A stretch of DNA of 42,868 nt from Candidatus Heimdallarchaeota archaeon (GCA_016839945.1 JAEOTE010000039.1:1-42868), one strand, 5' to 3'; positions 10,647 to 19,095 are shown, numbered from the stretch's first letter. Notes: a model not told the origin generated them from the letters alone. Translations and numbers: made by a program.

Positions 10647-11755
10647 GTAAATTGAGGTATTCAGGAAATCCTTTTAGAAGGATAAAATATATCCCTCCTA
10701 CTAAAGAGATTCTTGAAAATGCTTTCCAGAAAGCAAAAAAACCTAGAAGTAGAAAAAAGAGGAAACGACTATCTAGAGAAGAAAAAATAGCTATTGATGA
10801 AGGCGATAAGATATCTACAATTGCACAAGAGATAATTGATAAATTTTCCAATATTGTTAACCAATTTCCTTGGATTTATGATATTCATCCATTTTACATT
10901 GAAATTTGTGATTTAATTGGAAGTGTAGACAAAATTAAAAGAATCCTAGGCAGAGTGGATGGAATTGCCAACCAAATAAGAGAGATTGAGAGAGAACAAA
11001 TTGCAAAGCTTCATCAAACAGATCACCCTCTAGATATGGCTCAAATTAGAAGAGAAGCTTCAGGTAGATTCTCCTCATTAGTTAGAAAAGCAGGTGGAGA
11101 CATTAAATATCTAATAAGAACTGTAAAGAAGTTGAAAACCATTCCAGATTTTGACATATATTCCCCAACAATCGTTGTTGCTGGAGCCCCTAATGTTGGT
11201 AAATCATCTCTTGTTAAAGAAATATCATCTGGTTCTCCTGAAGTTGGTGAGTATCCTTTTACTACCAAGGAAATTATTTTTGGTCATAGAGATTTTAGAT
11301 TTATTAAGGTTCAAATTGTTGATACACCTGGATTATTAGACAGACCATTCAAAGAAAGAAATTTAATAGAAAGACAAAGCATAGCCTCAATCAAATATAT
11401 TGCAGATTTGATAGTTTTTATGTTTGATATGTCTAGTGACACAACAATTACGCTTGATGAACAAATTCATTTATTAGAGGACATACGAAAAGAATTTCTT
11501 AATGCACCCACCATAAAGGTTCTAAACAAGATAGATATCCTGAGCGAAAAAGATAGAGTAAACGCACAAAAATTGTTTGAAGAACATTTTCAGATATCTC
11601 TCAAAGACAAGAAAGGGTTGGAACAACTGATTATTGAATTAGAGAAAAACATTAATCAGATTATAAAAGAAGAGGAGAAATTTAGAGAATTTTTCAATTT
11701 GACAATTGCAGATGAGTTTATATCAAAAGAAGAAGAGATAAATTATGATATTTAG
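10643..11755 (+). CDS. NOG1-family GTPase (GTPBP4-like), ribosome assembly
   Basis: A 370-residue GTPase of the NOG1 family, whose eukaryotic members act in 60S subunit assembly. The N-terminus has the family-type NPFRRIKYIPP, followed by a basic patch (KKPRSRKKRKRLSR) and a helical region. The G domain has G1 GAPNVGKSS (181-189), G3 DTPGLLDRP and G4 NKID. It starts with TTG overlapping the trpS stop, so expression depends on the trpS transcript. The archaeal form lacks the long C-terminal extension of eukaryotic NOG1. A large-subunit assembly role is inferred from family. Confidence 0.9.
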   Translation: MSKLRYSGNPFRRIKYIPPTKEILENAFQKAKKPRSRKKRKRLSREEKIAIDEGDKISTIAQEIIDKFSNIVNQFPWIYDIHPFYIEICDLIGSVDKIKRILGRVDGIANQIREIEREQIAKLHQTDHPLDMAQIRREASGRFSSLVRKAGGDIKYLIRTVKKLKTIPDFDIYSPTIVVAGAPNVGKSSLVKEISSGSPEVGEYPFTTKEIIFGHRDFRFIKVQIVDTPGLLDRPFKERNLIERQSIASIKYIADLIVFMFDMSSDTTITLDEQIHLLEDIRKEFLNAPTIKVLNKIDILSEKDRVNAQKLFEEHFQISLKDKKGLEQLIIELEKNINQIIKEEEKFREFFNLTIADEFISKEEEINYDI

Positions 11756-11780
11756 TTAAAAAAGAATGCTTTTTGTAGTT

Positions 11781-12524
11781 CTAAACAAACATTCCTTTAT
11801 CAGCATCATCTTTATCCTTGTGTCTTGTTTTACTTGCTTGTATCAAAGATTCAATGTCTTTCTCTATGCGTTCTGCTTCTTCCAAGAGCTCTTGAATATT
11901 AACATTTAATCCCAGAATTTGGTTTATTTTTTCTATAGCTACACTAGCTGCAATTGGATCTGGTCTTGATCTTTCAGCATAAGGTAATAATGATACTGCA
12001 GGAAAATCATTTAATTCATAGAACATCAGCATGTAAGCTAATGGTCCAGTAACGTATAAACCTTCATCTAGAATAGGAATATCAAAATCAGGATTTTGAT
12101 CAATAAATGCTTTTGTATAGATTGATTTCATTTTATTTTCATCTTTCAGTCTTCTATCTAATCCACCAACTAATACAGCTTTTTCGAATTTTTCTTCGAT
12201 TGACCAATCAACAATATTTTTTGTAAACAATAAATGTTCCGACTTTATTGGTTCAAAAATAGGTATAATAACTACAATTTTATCCTTCTTATATATTTCA
12301 AAAGGGAATGTTATTTTTTCATTTTTTATAGTAATGAATTGTGGAATATTTTCAGTTATAATAAAACCAATTTTTTCAAATTTTAGACTATCTACTATAT
12401 GACTCATGGAAATAAAGCCACATTCACCGATTCCATGCCAACCGTTTAATAGTGTGCATCCTTCAAAATTTTGAGGTTCATTAAATATGAATTCGACATC
12501 CCCATAGGTTTTTTTTATTTTCAT
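11781..12524 (-). CDS. PAC2-family protein (proteasome assembly chaperone-like)
   Basis: A 247-residue member of the PAC2/COG2047-type family. Archaeal members are related to eukaryotic proteasome assembly chaperone 2; some act in proteasome assembly or as ATP-independent binding proteins. The N-terminal LLNGWHGIGECGFIS, the central VLVGGLDRR, and YVTGPLAYMLMFYELNDFPAVSLLPYA followed by PDPIAASVAIEKIN are typical. The C-terminus is a charged helix. A strong Shine-Dalgarno site (AAGGAGAT) stands four bases before the ATG. It lies downstream of the rpl3-rpl2 group on the same strand with a 75-bp gap, so read-through expression is possible. Confidence 0.82.
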   Translation of the reverse strand: MKIKKTYGDVEFIFNEPQNFEGCTLLNGWHGIGECGFISMSHIVDSLKFEKIGFIITENIPQFITIKNEKITFPFEIYKKDKIVVIIPIFEPIKSEHLLFTKNIVDWSIEEKFEKAVLVGGLDRRLKDENKMKSIYTKAFIDQNPDFDIPILDEGLYVTGPLAYMLMFYELNDFPAVSLLPYAERSRPDPIAASVAIEKINQILGLNVNIQELLEEAERIEKDIESLIQASKTRHKDKDDADKGMFV

Positions 12525-12599
12525 TTTAATCTCCTTAAGTCACTTTTTGATTCAAGGTTTTTAATGACTAGGTTTTTAGGAAAAAACAAATATGGCAAG

Positions 12600-13334
12600 T
12601 TATTTCTTGCCTTTTCTCCTTCCACTTCTTCTTGCTGCGATTAAACCAACTTTTCTACCTGGTTGAGCGTGTCTTGAAACAGTTGTAGAACGAGGGGGAC
12701 CTTGATGAGCTCCACCACCATGTGGATGTGAAACTGGGTTCATTGCAACACCTCTTACCTTTGGATAATAGTGTCCCTTTGCTTTCTTAAGATGATGTTT
12801 GTTACCTGCTTTCACAAAAGGTTTCTCTGTTCTTCCTCCTCCTGCAACAATCCCTATAGTAGCTCTACACCTTTGTGGAATTTCTTTCATTTCACCACTA
12901 GGCAACTGTAAAGTTACTTTGCCTTTGTCACGTCCCAATATTGTTGCATATCCTCCACTTGATCTGATAAGACGACCGCCATCTCCAGGAGTTAGTTCGA
13001 TATTAAAGACAGGAGAACCATCAGGTATAGACTGTAAAGGCATTGTGTTTCCTAAATCTATCTGTGCTGCAGCCCCATACTCAATAGTTTGACCTACTCT
13101 CAACCCTTCAGAAGGTAGGAGTATCTTCTTTAAGCCATCTTCAAAAAGTACAACAGCTACAGGAGCACCTCTTCCTGGATCATGTACAATGTCCCTAATT
13201 TGTGCTGTAATTTTCTTGGTATACTCTATTTTTGCTAATTTTCTGTATTTAACACTACCTTTCTTTTTGTGAGATGCAGCTCGAAATTGTGATGTTCCTC
13301 GTCCTCTTCTTTGAACTAGTATTTTTTTACCCAT
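12600..13334 (-). CDS. rpl2: 50S ribosomal protein L2 (uL2)
   Basis: uL2 binds 23S rRNA near the peptidyl-transferase centre and bridges the subunits. The N-terminal GKKILVQRRGRGTSQFRAASH and the C-terminal RGVAMNPVSHPHGGGAHQG carry the conserved His-rich loop needed for peptidyl transfer. The frame is open to a GTG at 13343, but an AGGTGAT site at 13339-13345 lies over that codon and four bases before ATG 13334, so I choose the latter (244 residues). It is the last ribosomal gene of the leftward block; rps19 and the rest of the S10-type cluster do not follow. Confidence 0.97.
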   Translation of the reverse strand: MGKKILVQRRGRGTSQFRAASHKKKGSVKYRKLAKIEYTKKITAQIRDIVHDPGRGAPVAVVLFEDGLKKILLPSEGLRVGQTIEYGAAAQIDLGNTMPLQSIPDGSPVFNIELTPGDGGRLIRSSGGYATILGRDKGKVTLQLPSGEMKEIPQRCRATIGIVAGGGRTEKPFVKAGNKHHLKKAKGHYYPKVRGVAMNPVSHPHGGGAHQGPPRSTTVSRHAQPGRKVGLIAARRSGRRKGKK

Positions 13335-13338
13335 TTCA

Positions 13339-13345
13339 ATCACCT
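13339..13345 (-). promoter_or_regulatory. Shine-Dalgarno site of rpl2
   Basis: Reads AGGTGAT on the reverse strand, four bases before ATG 13334. It rules out the upstream in-frame GTG at 13343, which lies within it. Confidence 0.7.
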
Positions 13346-13348
13346 GTT

Positions 13349-13609
13349 TTAGAATAGCCCCATCCTTGATGCTATATCAGTAGCATCATCAAATTCACTT
13401 AATTTGACATAGGCCTTCTTTTTTCCTTTAGGAGTAATGAGAGTGTTTATTTTTTCCACTTTAACTCCATATAATCTTTCAATAACTTCTTTTATTTGAT
13501 GTTTTGTTGCTTTTATATCAACTTCTATGACCAACTTATTTTCTCTTTCGATTAACTCGAAATCTTTTTCAGAGATTAGTGGTTTTTTCATAATGCGATA
13601 AGGATCCAT
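13349..13609 (-). CDS. rpl23: 50S ribosomal protein L23 (uL23)
   Basis: uL23 lies at the exit of the peptide tunnel and is a docking site for SRP and chaperones. MDPYRIMKKPLISEK at the start, VDIKATKHQIKEVIERLYGVKVEKINTL in the middle and GKKKAYVKL near the end match the family. The frame extends to 13624 through a TTG, but GGGTGAA (13616-13622) followed by ATG 13609 gives a better start and an 86-residue protein. It sits between rpl4 and rpl2 in the usual order, seven bases after the rpl4 stop. Confidence 0.95.
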   Translation of the reverse strand: MDPYRIMKKPLISEKDFELIERENKLVIEVDIKATKHQIKEVIERLYGVKVEKINTLITPKGKKKAYVKLSEFDDATDIASRMGLF

Positions 13610-13616
13610 TTTGTTT

Positions 13617-14402
13617 TCACCCAAACCTTTCCTTTAGAAGATCCATAGCATCCTTGGTCCATACGGTTAATCGGCCTGGATGTGTTCCTGGAGCTAGCAA
13701 CTCTGTAGTAAGTTCATTAACTGTTACTACTTTTGTCCCTAGTATGTTTCTGCCTGCTTTAACTAATGCACAGTTTTCATTCCCTACAACAAATAAAGGT
13801 CCTACAGGTACTTTGTATTTTCGTCCTCTTCCTTTTCCTTTTCCAGCTCTTATTTTTTTACCTAATGAAACTCGCATCAAGTCTAAGGACAAACCAAGTT
13901 TATCAATCAATATCATTACGTCTTTAGTTTTTTCGATTTCCTCAGCTTTTGATTCAATTACAATTGGAAAATCAATTTTATCTTCAAATCTGTGCCCTCG
14001 TTGTTCTGCATGATTTTTATGCGCAGTATATGCTATTGCAGATTTTAGAGCTAAAAGATGTTCTTTTTTATTTATTTTTTCGATAATTCTTTTCTCAGCT
14101 CGTGGAGGATGTGCTTTGTGACCACCTCTTGCTTGAGGTATAAAAGCTGTTCTTTGAGCACTGTGTGTTCTTGAACCTTTTATTCTTGGAACTCTTGCAA
14201 CTCCTCTACCTGGACCCCAATTATCAACAGAAACCATTCGACCAGCTAAGGGACTAACACCTTTAGGTTGTCTTTTCCAGCTCTGTTCTGCTAGTACAGC
14301 CCGCTTAACAACATCAGGTCGTAATGGGGTTTTGAAAACATTTGGAAGATCTACTTCTTCACCAGTCTTTTTTCCTTGGATAGAATATAATGAAATACTC
14401 AC
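13617..14402 (-). CDS. rpl4: 50S ribosomal protein L4 (uL4, archaeal L4e type)
   Basis: uL4 lines the peptide exit tunnel with a long loop. That loop is seen in LAGRMVSVDNWGPGRGVARVPR followed by a basic Arg/His stretch. The long C-terminal part (GRGRKYKVPVGPLFVV, LTELLAPGTHPGRLTVWTKDA) is the archaeal/eukaryotic form. The frame opens at GTG 14411, but AGGTGAT at 14407-14413 lies over that codon and four bases before GTG 14402. The start is therefore a GTG giving about 261 residues. Part of the rpl3-rpl4-rpl23-rpl2 order. Confidence 0.96.
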   Translation of the reverse strand: MSISLYSIQGKKTGEEVDLPNVFKTPLRPDVVKRAVLAEQSWKRQPKGVSPLAGRMVSVDNWGPGRGVARVPRIKGSRTHSAQRTAFIPQARGGHKAHPPRAEKRIIEKINKKEHLLALKSAIAYTAHKNHAEQRGHRFEDKIDFPIVIESKAEEIEKTKDVMILIDKLGLSLDLMRVSLGKKIRAGKGKGRGRKYKVPVGPLFVVGNENCALVKAGRNILGTKVVTVNELTTELLAPGTHPGRLTVWTKDAMDLLKERFG

Positions 14403-14406
14403 ATGT

Positions 14407-14413
14407 ATCACCT
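14407..14413 (-). promoter_or_regulatory. Shine-Dalgarno site deciding a GTG start for rpl4
   Basis: Reads AGGTGAT on the reverse strand; four bases then GTG 14402. The spacing equals that of rpl2 and supports the non-ATG start. Confidence 0.65.
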
Positions 14414-14418
14414 TTTTT

Positions 14419-15420
14419 TTATCCTTGTTGACTCTCCGTTGAAATATAGAGAATCTGCGGTTCTTTCACCAGTTGGGTTTGTTTTCTAACAGGTGTTCTG
14501 AGTAAAACAGTTCTTTTCTTAGATCCAGGAACTGAACCTTTGAGTAAAATATAATTGTTTTTTACAATCCCATATTTTACAAATCCACCTTTTGGCACTA
14601 TTTGTGTGCCGTCTGACCCAATTTGCATAATTCGTTTATTATAATCTGTTCTCATATTAAAGCCCATTTGACCATATCTTGGTATTGTCCACATTGTTCT
14701 AGCGGGGTGCCAAGGACCTATAGATCCTACACCTCTTTTAGTTCCCTTTGATTTGTGTTGAAGGATTTTTATTCCATGCCTTTTCACAGGTCCTTGAAAT
14801 CCTTTTCCTTTTGTTACACCAATTGTGTCTACTATTTCGCCGGCTTTAAACACATCACGAATAAGTACCTCTTTTCCTAGGAGTGAAAGCCCATACTGAT
14901 AACCTTCTGTTATGTTTGAACACCCGATCTTTATCTCAGCTATTTGAGGAGTTTTCATCCCCATTCCAGTCAAATAGGGTTGAGTATGAACCACTGCACG
15001 AAGTTCTATGATTTCATCAATTTTACTTTCAAAGTTTTTGTTACTTTTATCGAAATCATACTTCTTTGGAGGTTTAACTCTTCTGCTTAGTTCTTCCTTT
15101 GTTTCTAGTGTTCGAAGATCTGCTGCAACTTGTAGTCCATATGGTGTCTTCTTATAACCACGTAAACCAAAAACTACCATGGGAGGAGTTTCTATACAAG
15201 TAACAGCTGCTGTCACTTCTCTATTCACTAAATGACTTCTTGGTCGATCCTCAATATAAACACAATGTGTCATTCCTGCTTTGATTCCAAGAAAGCCCAA
15301 TAGTGTGGGAGCACCCTCGTATTCTTGCCAAGCACGAGGTGCAGGTACAATTCTTCTTGCTCTTACCCTTCGATATCCTAAAGATGATCGATGGGGAGCA
15401 CTTACCCTTCGATGCCCCAT
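14419..15420 (-). CDS. rpl3: 50S ribosomal protein L3 (uL3)
   Basis: uL3 is an early-assembling large-subunit protein that reaches the peptidyl-transferase centre. At 333 residues it has the archaeal length. GHRRVSAPHRSSLGYRRVRAR at the start, LLGFLGIKAGMTH, and GVTKGKGFQGPVKRHGIK with the following GSIGPWHPARTMWT are clear signatures. An AAGTGAT site lies five bases before the ATG. It is separated from rtcA by about 110 bp, so a promoter for the rpl3 group probably lies there. Confidence 0.97.
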   Translation of the reverse strand: MGHRRVSAPHRSSLGYRRVRARRIVPAPRAWQEYEGAPTLLGFLGIKAGMTHCVYIEDRPRSHLVNREVTAAVTCIETPPMVVFGLRGYKKTPYGLQVAADLRTLETKEELSRRVKPPKKYDFDKSNKNFESKIDEIIELRAVVHTQPYLTGMGMKTPQIAEIKIGCSNITEGYQYGLSLLGKEVLIRDVFKAGEIVDTIGVTKGKGFQGPVKRHGIKILQHKSKGTKRGVGSIGPWHPARTMWTIPRYGQMGFNMRTDYNKRIMQIGSDGTQIVPKGGFVKYGIVKNNYILLKGSVPGSKKRTVLLRTPVRKQTQLVKEPQILYISTESQQG

Positions 15421-15532
15421 AATTCATCACTTCTTTAATTTTACAACTCTTTGAGTTTGTACTCCGACTTATCTAACCTCATATAAATATGTCGTTAAGA
15501 AAGAAATTGTTTACTCCAAGAGAATAAGTGTT

Positions 15533-16570
15533 TTACGCGTTTTTAGCGGTAATATGATAATAATCTTTTTGCTTATTTATCTCAATAATTGAATTTGTTA
15601 ATTTCTGTATTAGACTAATATTAGTTTTCGTGTGGTTTGTTATTTGACTTGTTGTTATTTCCGATTTTCCATTAACTATTGCCATTGGCACTATAAGCTG
15701 ATCTGTAGCATATTTATCTACTACAGCTAAACTATCTTTACTCTCTTTCCACATATTGCTACAAAGCCCTCCCACTTTTTCAGCTGACAAATGCTTCTCA
15801 CCTGGTACAAAGCAACCCTTTAGAGCACCAGTAGAATATCTATTTATTACAGTTAAACCAGTACCAGGGCACAAACTTTTCACATATTTAACATTTGACA
15901 TTATATCTACATTAATATCAATATTATTTACAAAAGATTGAAATTGTCTTTCAGCAACTTTCCTTTTTTGAAGATAATCAGAAGCTATTGAAAAAACTCT
16001 AACTTCTTCCAATTCTCCCCTTTCTGTTAAATCTAGAGGTGAGAGAGTTTCATGAGAGCCATACACAATTTCACAATTTGCACCTCCCTTTGGATAAAAT
16101 CCATATTGTTTAATCTCAATCATTAAATCCTTTCTCATTTGCTGCAATAACTTATGAGTAACATATTCAGTATATTCGATAGAAGGAGCCCATTTCCCAT
16201 GTGTAGCACCACCTTCCACTTTTAGCATAAGTTTTTTGTTTTCTAAAAGAGAATAATATAACACAGCTTGCATTACTAAAGAAACACTTCCTGCAGTGCT
16301 AATACGCACTTTTGCTTCTTGTTGTTTTTTTCTGTTTTTACTAGTTTCTAAAAAACTACTGCCAATTTGTAAACCTTTAACTGAAATTCCAGATAATTGA
16401 CTAATAGCGTTTATTGCTTCAATATGTTGAGCTCTTAAACCTGGATTAGATCTTTTAGCACGAATGTTTACTAATTCAAGTTCTATGTTTTTTGCAGCAG
16501 CAAGAGCTACAGCTATTCGTACAATAGATCCACCCCCCTCTCCTATAGAGCAATCTAATTTAAATTTCAT
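15533..16570 (-). CDS. rtcA: RNA 3'-terminal phosphate cyclase
   Basis: RtcA converts RNA 3'-phosphate ends to 2',3'-cyclic phosphates using ATP through an adenylated His. The N-terminal DCSIGEGGGSIVRIAVALA, IRAKRSNPGLRAQH, the central GGATHGKWAPSIEY and FYPKGGANCEI are family motifs. The likely nucleophile is the His in TNHTKTN near the C-terminus. About 345 residues, normal length. A TTG at 16576 is in frame but ATG 16570 is more likely. The gene sits 23 bp behind rps9, in the place where rpoN/rpoK often lie in other archaea. That suggests co-transcription with translation genes. Confidence 0.93.
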   Translation of the reverse strand: MKFKLDCSIGEGGGSIVRIAVALAAAKNIELELVNIRAKRSNPGLRAQHIEAINAISQLSGISVKGLQIGSSFLETSKNRKKQQEAKVRISTAGSVSLVMQAVLYYSLLENKKLMLKVEGGATHGKWAPSIEYTEYVTHKLLQQMRKDLMIEIKQYGFYPKGGANCEIVYGSHETLSPLDLTERGELEEVRVFSIASDYLQKRKVAERQFQSFVNNIDINVDIMSNVKYVKSLCPGTGLTVINRYSTGALKGCFVPGEKHLSAEKVGGLCSNMWKESKDSLAVVDKYATDQLIVPMAIVNGKSEITTSQITNHTKTNISLIQKLTNSIIEINKQKDYYHITAKNA

Positions 16571-16593
16571 AATCAAATAAAATATAAACGAAG

Positions 16594-16998
16594 TTACCGA
16601 TAAGATTTTTGGAATCTAGATCTGGCACTTTTTCCACCGAAATGTTTAGATTCAGTTCTTCTAGGATCACCAGAAACAATAGTTTTGTCATAAGCAACAA
16701 ATTTCTCTTTTAAACTTAAATCCTCAAGATATTCTATTAAACCCCTAGCTATAGCTGTTCGGACAGCTTCGGCTTGACCCATGAATCCTCCTCCATGCAC
16801 CTTTACTTTAATATCAAGAGAATCTCGTATACTTTCGCCAGACAAGATAAAAATTTCATTAATTTTTACTTTACTCAATTCATTTGGTAGTACTTCTAGA
16901 GGAACACCATTTATCCTTATTCTACCTTTTCCTTCTTTTATTGTTGCACGAGCAATTGCAGTTTTTCTTTTTCCTGAAGATACAATAACCTTTGCCAT
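16594..16998 (-). CDS. rps9: 30S ribosomal protein S9 (uS9)
   Basis: uS9, 134 residues, whose C-terminal tail contacts P-site tRNA. The start SSGKRKTAIARATIKEGKGRIRING, the central VHGGGFMGQAEAVRTAIARGL and the C-terminal RFQKSYR tail are decisive. An AGGTGAA site four bases before the ATG is present. It follows rpl13 by 12 bp, as in nearly all archaea. Confidence 0.97.
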   Translation of the reverse strand: MAKVIVSSGKRKTAIARATIKEGKGRIRINGVPLEVLPNELSKVKINEIFILSGESIRDSLDIKVKVHGGGFMGQAEAVRTAIARGLIEYLEDLSLKEKFVAYDKTIVSGDPRRTESKHFGGKSARSRFQKSYR

Positions 16999-17010
16999 TT
17001 ATTTCACCTA

Positions 17011-17478
17011 TTATTCTTGCCACCCAAATTCTCTACAGAGTTCACCTATTGTGATTCTCTTACAATCTAATTTACTTGAATCAGCATATCTAGGCTTAAC
17101 AAGTTCAGCCTTAGATAACTCATCTGGAACACCTATGAATGTTAATAATCTATGATACGCAGCCTTACCGCTGCTTTTCTTCCAAGGAAGCATGCCTCTA
17201 ACTGTTCTTCTAACTAACCTATCGGGTCTTTTTGGATGGAATGGTCCTCTTCTAGGATTTGTGTGAGTGTGCTTCTTTTGCATGTCTCTATATTCTCTTA
17301 GAATTGAATGCTTCTTACCTGAAATCACTGCCTTTTCACAATTTACTATGTTTACAGCGTATCCTTCTTTCAGATATTTTGCAACTTCTGTGCATAAACG
17401 TCCAAGAATAGCATTTGTTGCATCAATGTTTATTTTGGATTGAGTAATTTGTACTTCTTTTTTAGCTTCTTTTGACAT
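17011..17478 (-). CDS. rpl13: 50S ribosomal protein L13 (uL13)
   Basis: uL13 is an early 23S rRNA binder. The start region INIDATNAILGRLCTEVAKYL, then NCEKAVISGKK and RGPFHPKRPDRLVRRTVRGMLPWK are family signatures. It is 155 residues, slightly long owing to an N-terminal extension of about 15 residues (MSKEAKKEVQITQSK). It lies between rpl18e and rps9 in the conserved archaeal order. The Shine-Dalgarno site is weak (AGGGGAT, seven bases from the ATG). Confidence 0.96.
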   Translation of the reverse strand: MSKEAKKEVQITQSKINIDATNAILGRLCTEVAKYLKEGYAVNIVNCEKAVISGKKHSILREYRDMQKKHTHTNPRRGPFHPKRPDRLVRRTVRGMLPWKKSSGKAAYHRLLTFIGVPDELSKAELVKPRYADSSKLDCKRITIGELCREFGWQE

Positions 17479-17491
17479 TTCATAAATCCCC

Positions 17492-17857
17492 TTAAGTAAT
17501 TATCTTGATTTTTTTTACCTCAAAATTTGAATCTATCAATTCTTCTATAGTAATATGCTTACTTTTAGCAGTTTGAATTTTCTCTTTTGCGGTCTCTGAG
17601 AATTTTAAAGCTGCAATGGTAACACTATGATTCAGACTACCTGAACTCAAAACAGAACCAGGAACAACCACAATATCGTTCTGTTTTGAATATCTATTGA
17701 TTTTACTTAAATTCGCTCTTACTCGCTGTCTTCTAGGTTTTTCAAGTTTTTGTGCAACCGTTTTCCACAAAGAAGTTTTTGTTTCAGCAGATTTTTTCTT
17801 AAGCATATTAATTAAGTTTAATAAATTTGGATCTGTAGTCCCAGTTCTCTTTGGCAT
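17492..17857 (-). CDS. rpl18e: 50S ribosomal protein L18e (eL18)
   Basis: An archaeal/eukaryotic-specific large-subunit protein with a uL15-like fold. KRTGTTDPNLLNLINMLKKKS at the start, RVRANLSKINRYSKQNDIVVVPGSVLSSG and NHSVTIAALKFS are diagnostic. At 121 residues it is complete. It is 14 bp after rpoD and 13 bp before rpl13, in the classic rpoD-rpl18e-rpl13-rps9 operon. Confidence 0.96.
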   Translation of the reverse strand: MPKRTGTTDPNLLNLINMLKKKSAETKTSLWKTVAQKLEKPRRQRVRANLSKINRYSKQNDIVVVPGSVLSSGSLNHSVTIAALKFSETAKEKIQTAKSKHITIEELIDSNFEVKKIKIIT

Positions 17858-17871
17858 CTTTGTTCACTCTA

Positions 17872-18702
17872 TTAATCCTTTTCTTTTTCTGATAGTGTTG
17901 TTTCTAATGTCTTTTTGAATTCGTCGATTTTGGTGAGAAGTATGTTTCCTGCTTTAGTTAGTATTGTAGGAGGTTCCATGCCGCCTGTTGTTTCAAAAGA
18001 GAAGATTACTTTTGAAGGATCTTTTTGTATAGAAATAGCTCCAGGTTCGCATTGATCTATGCAGAAGTTGCAGAGAGTACAACTTAGTGGATTGGCAACT
18101 TGAACAGAATCACCTACTTTTTGGAATACTCCAGTGTAACATGTGTCAACACAAACAAGACAGTTTGTACATTTCTCCTTGTTGATTTTTGGATTTGGAA
18201 ATTCTTGATATCCCATAGCTGCTACAGGTTGCCACTTTGAATGTTCTTTTCCTACTCCCAATTGTGCCATGCATTCAAGTTCTAAAGCTTGATTTGGCCC
18301 AAGTTTAACTATTGGAATCGTTGATTTTATAGGTTCTACACCTTCAGTTGAAGAGAGTAAATCACCGCTATATACAACTGCGGATGTTTGTCCATCTGTA
18401 GCTTTTGATAATGTTAATGTAACAGTGCACAAGTTGCACCCTATACCACCGCAATCACATTCACCTCTGAAATTTAATTCAAGTGCATCAATATCATATT
18501 TTAGAGGAATTAAACCTAATCGATGAGCAATAAATTCATCAAAAAGAGGGGAAGTATTCCTTAAAACATAAACATCCTCAATTATAAGAGAAGGCACATC
18601 AGCTAATGAGATTCGTCTAATAGCGTTAGCAAAAGCTAACGTTATGTCTGAAAGTATAAGCTTGATAGAATTCGGAAACAATTCAATTAACTCTATATCC
18701 AT
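17872..18702 (-). CDS. rpoD: DNA-directed RNA polymerase subunit D (Rpb3/RpoA-like), Fe-S type
   Basis: Subunit D dimerises with subunit L to seed RNA polymerase assembly. The N-terminal dimer part is clear (AFANAIRRISLADVPSLIIE). Cys82, Cys84, Cys89 and Cys92 (CDCGGIGCNLC) form a loop like the zinc loop of eukaryotic Rpb3. An inserted ferredoxin-like domain has two complete CxxCxxCxxxC motifs, Cys178/181/184/188 and Cys208/211/214/218, so two [4Fe-4S] clusters are expected. At 276 residues the length is typical for the Fe-S form. It is first in the leftward operon. A TATA-like element lies just upstream. Confidence 0.96.
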   Translation of the reverse strand: MDIELIELFPNSIKLILSDITLAFANAIRRISLADVPSLIIEDVYVLRNTSPLFDEFIAHRLGLIPLKYDIDALELNFRGECDCGGIGCNLCTVTLTLSKATDGQTSAVVYSGDLLSSTEGVEPIKSTIPIVKLGPNQALELECMAQLGVGKEHSKWQPVAAMGYQEFPNPKINKEKCTNCLVCVDTCYTGVFQKVGDSVQVANPLSCTLCNFCIDQCEPGAISIQKDPSKVIFSFETTGGMEPPTILTKAGNILLTKIDEFKKTLETTLSEKEKD

Positions 18703-18880
18703 TGTGGCACCCGGCTAAGGTTTATACTATATCGCACCCATTTATGATAATAAAAAAGGTTTTCCATCTTCAAGTTTTTTAATTTTTTAACAAGAAACTA
18801 AGAAGACGAAGGAGTCTACTAATAACAAATTTCCTATTAGTTAAAAAAAGAAAAACTGTCTTTCAATGTTTTAAGTTGAC

Positions 18881-18889
18881 TTTAAATAA
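18881..18889 (+). promoter_or_regulatory. TATA box of the pilin-like gene
   Basis: TTTAAATAA, expected to start transcription near 18911, five bases before ATG 18916. This supports the small gene being expressed with almost no leader. Confidence 0.45.
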
Positions 18890-18915
18890 TTTAATAGATA
18901 CAAATATCGAGAATT

Positions 18916-19095
18916 ATGTTTATGTTGTTAAAACTTCTTAAAAATATAAAATTTGATAGAAAGAGAGGATCCCCCATATTGGAGGAAATTCTACTTATTG
19001 GCATTGCAGTTTTTATCTTCGCTATAATTTTTGGAATGATATTTGGCTTCATTGATTGGACTCAAGTGTCTATAGAGGACATATTCGGTAGATAA
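18916..19095 (+). CDS. Small type IV pilin-like protein (class III signal peptide)
   Basis: A 59-residue gene between rpoD and tRNA-Leu. The N-terminal 18 residues are short and basic and end in DRKRG, followed by SPILEEILLIGIAVFIF and more hydrophobic residues. This matches archaeal prepilins: a prepilin peptidase would cut after the Gly, leaving Ser1-Pro2 and Glu at position +5, the residue conserved in type IV pilins. After the single membrane/assembly helix only about 15 residues follow (DWTQVSIEDIFGR), so there is no globular head. It may be a minimal pilin, a tip or anchor subunit, or simply a small membrane protein. Pilus-type ATPase and membrane genes lie about 4 kb downstream on the same strand. 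Confidence 0.62.
   Translation: MFMLLKLLKNIKFDRKRGSPILEEILLIGIAVFIFAIIFGMIFGFIDWTQVSIEDIFGR

Noticed and set aside
12799..13092. 97-codon ORF antisense to rpl2
   Set aside because: rpl2 is certain on the other strand; the antisense frame has no domain or promoter.
13654..14013. 119-codon ORF antisense to rpl4
   Set aside because: Shadow of rpl4; no ribosome binding site or recognisable domain.
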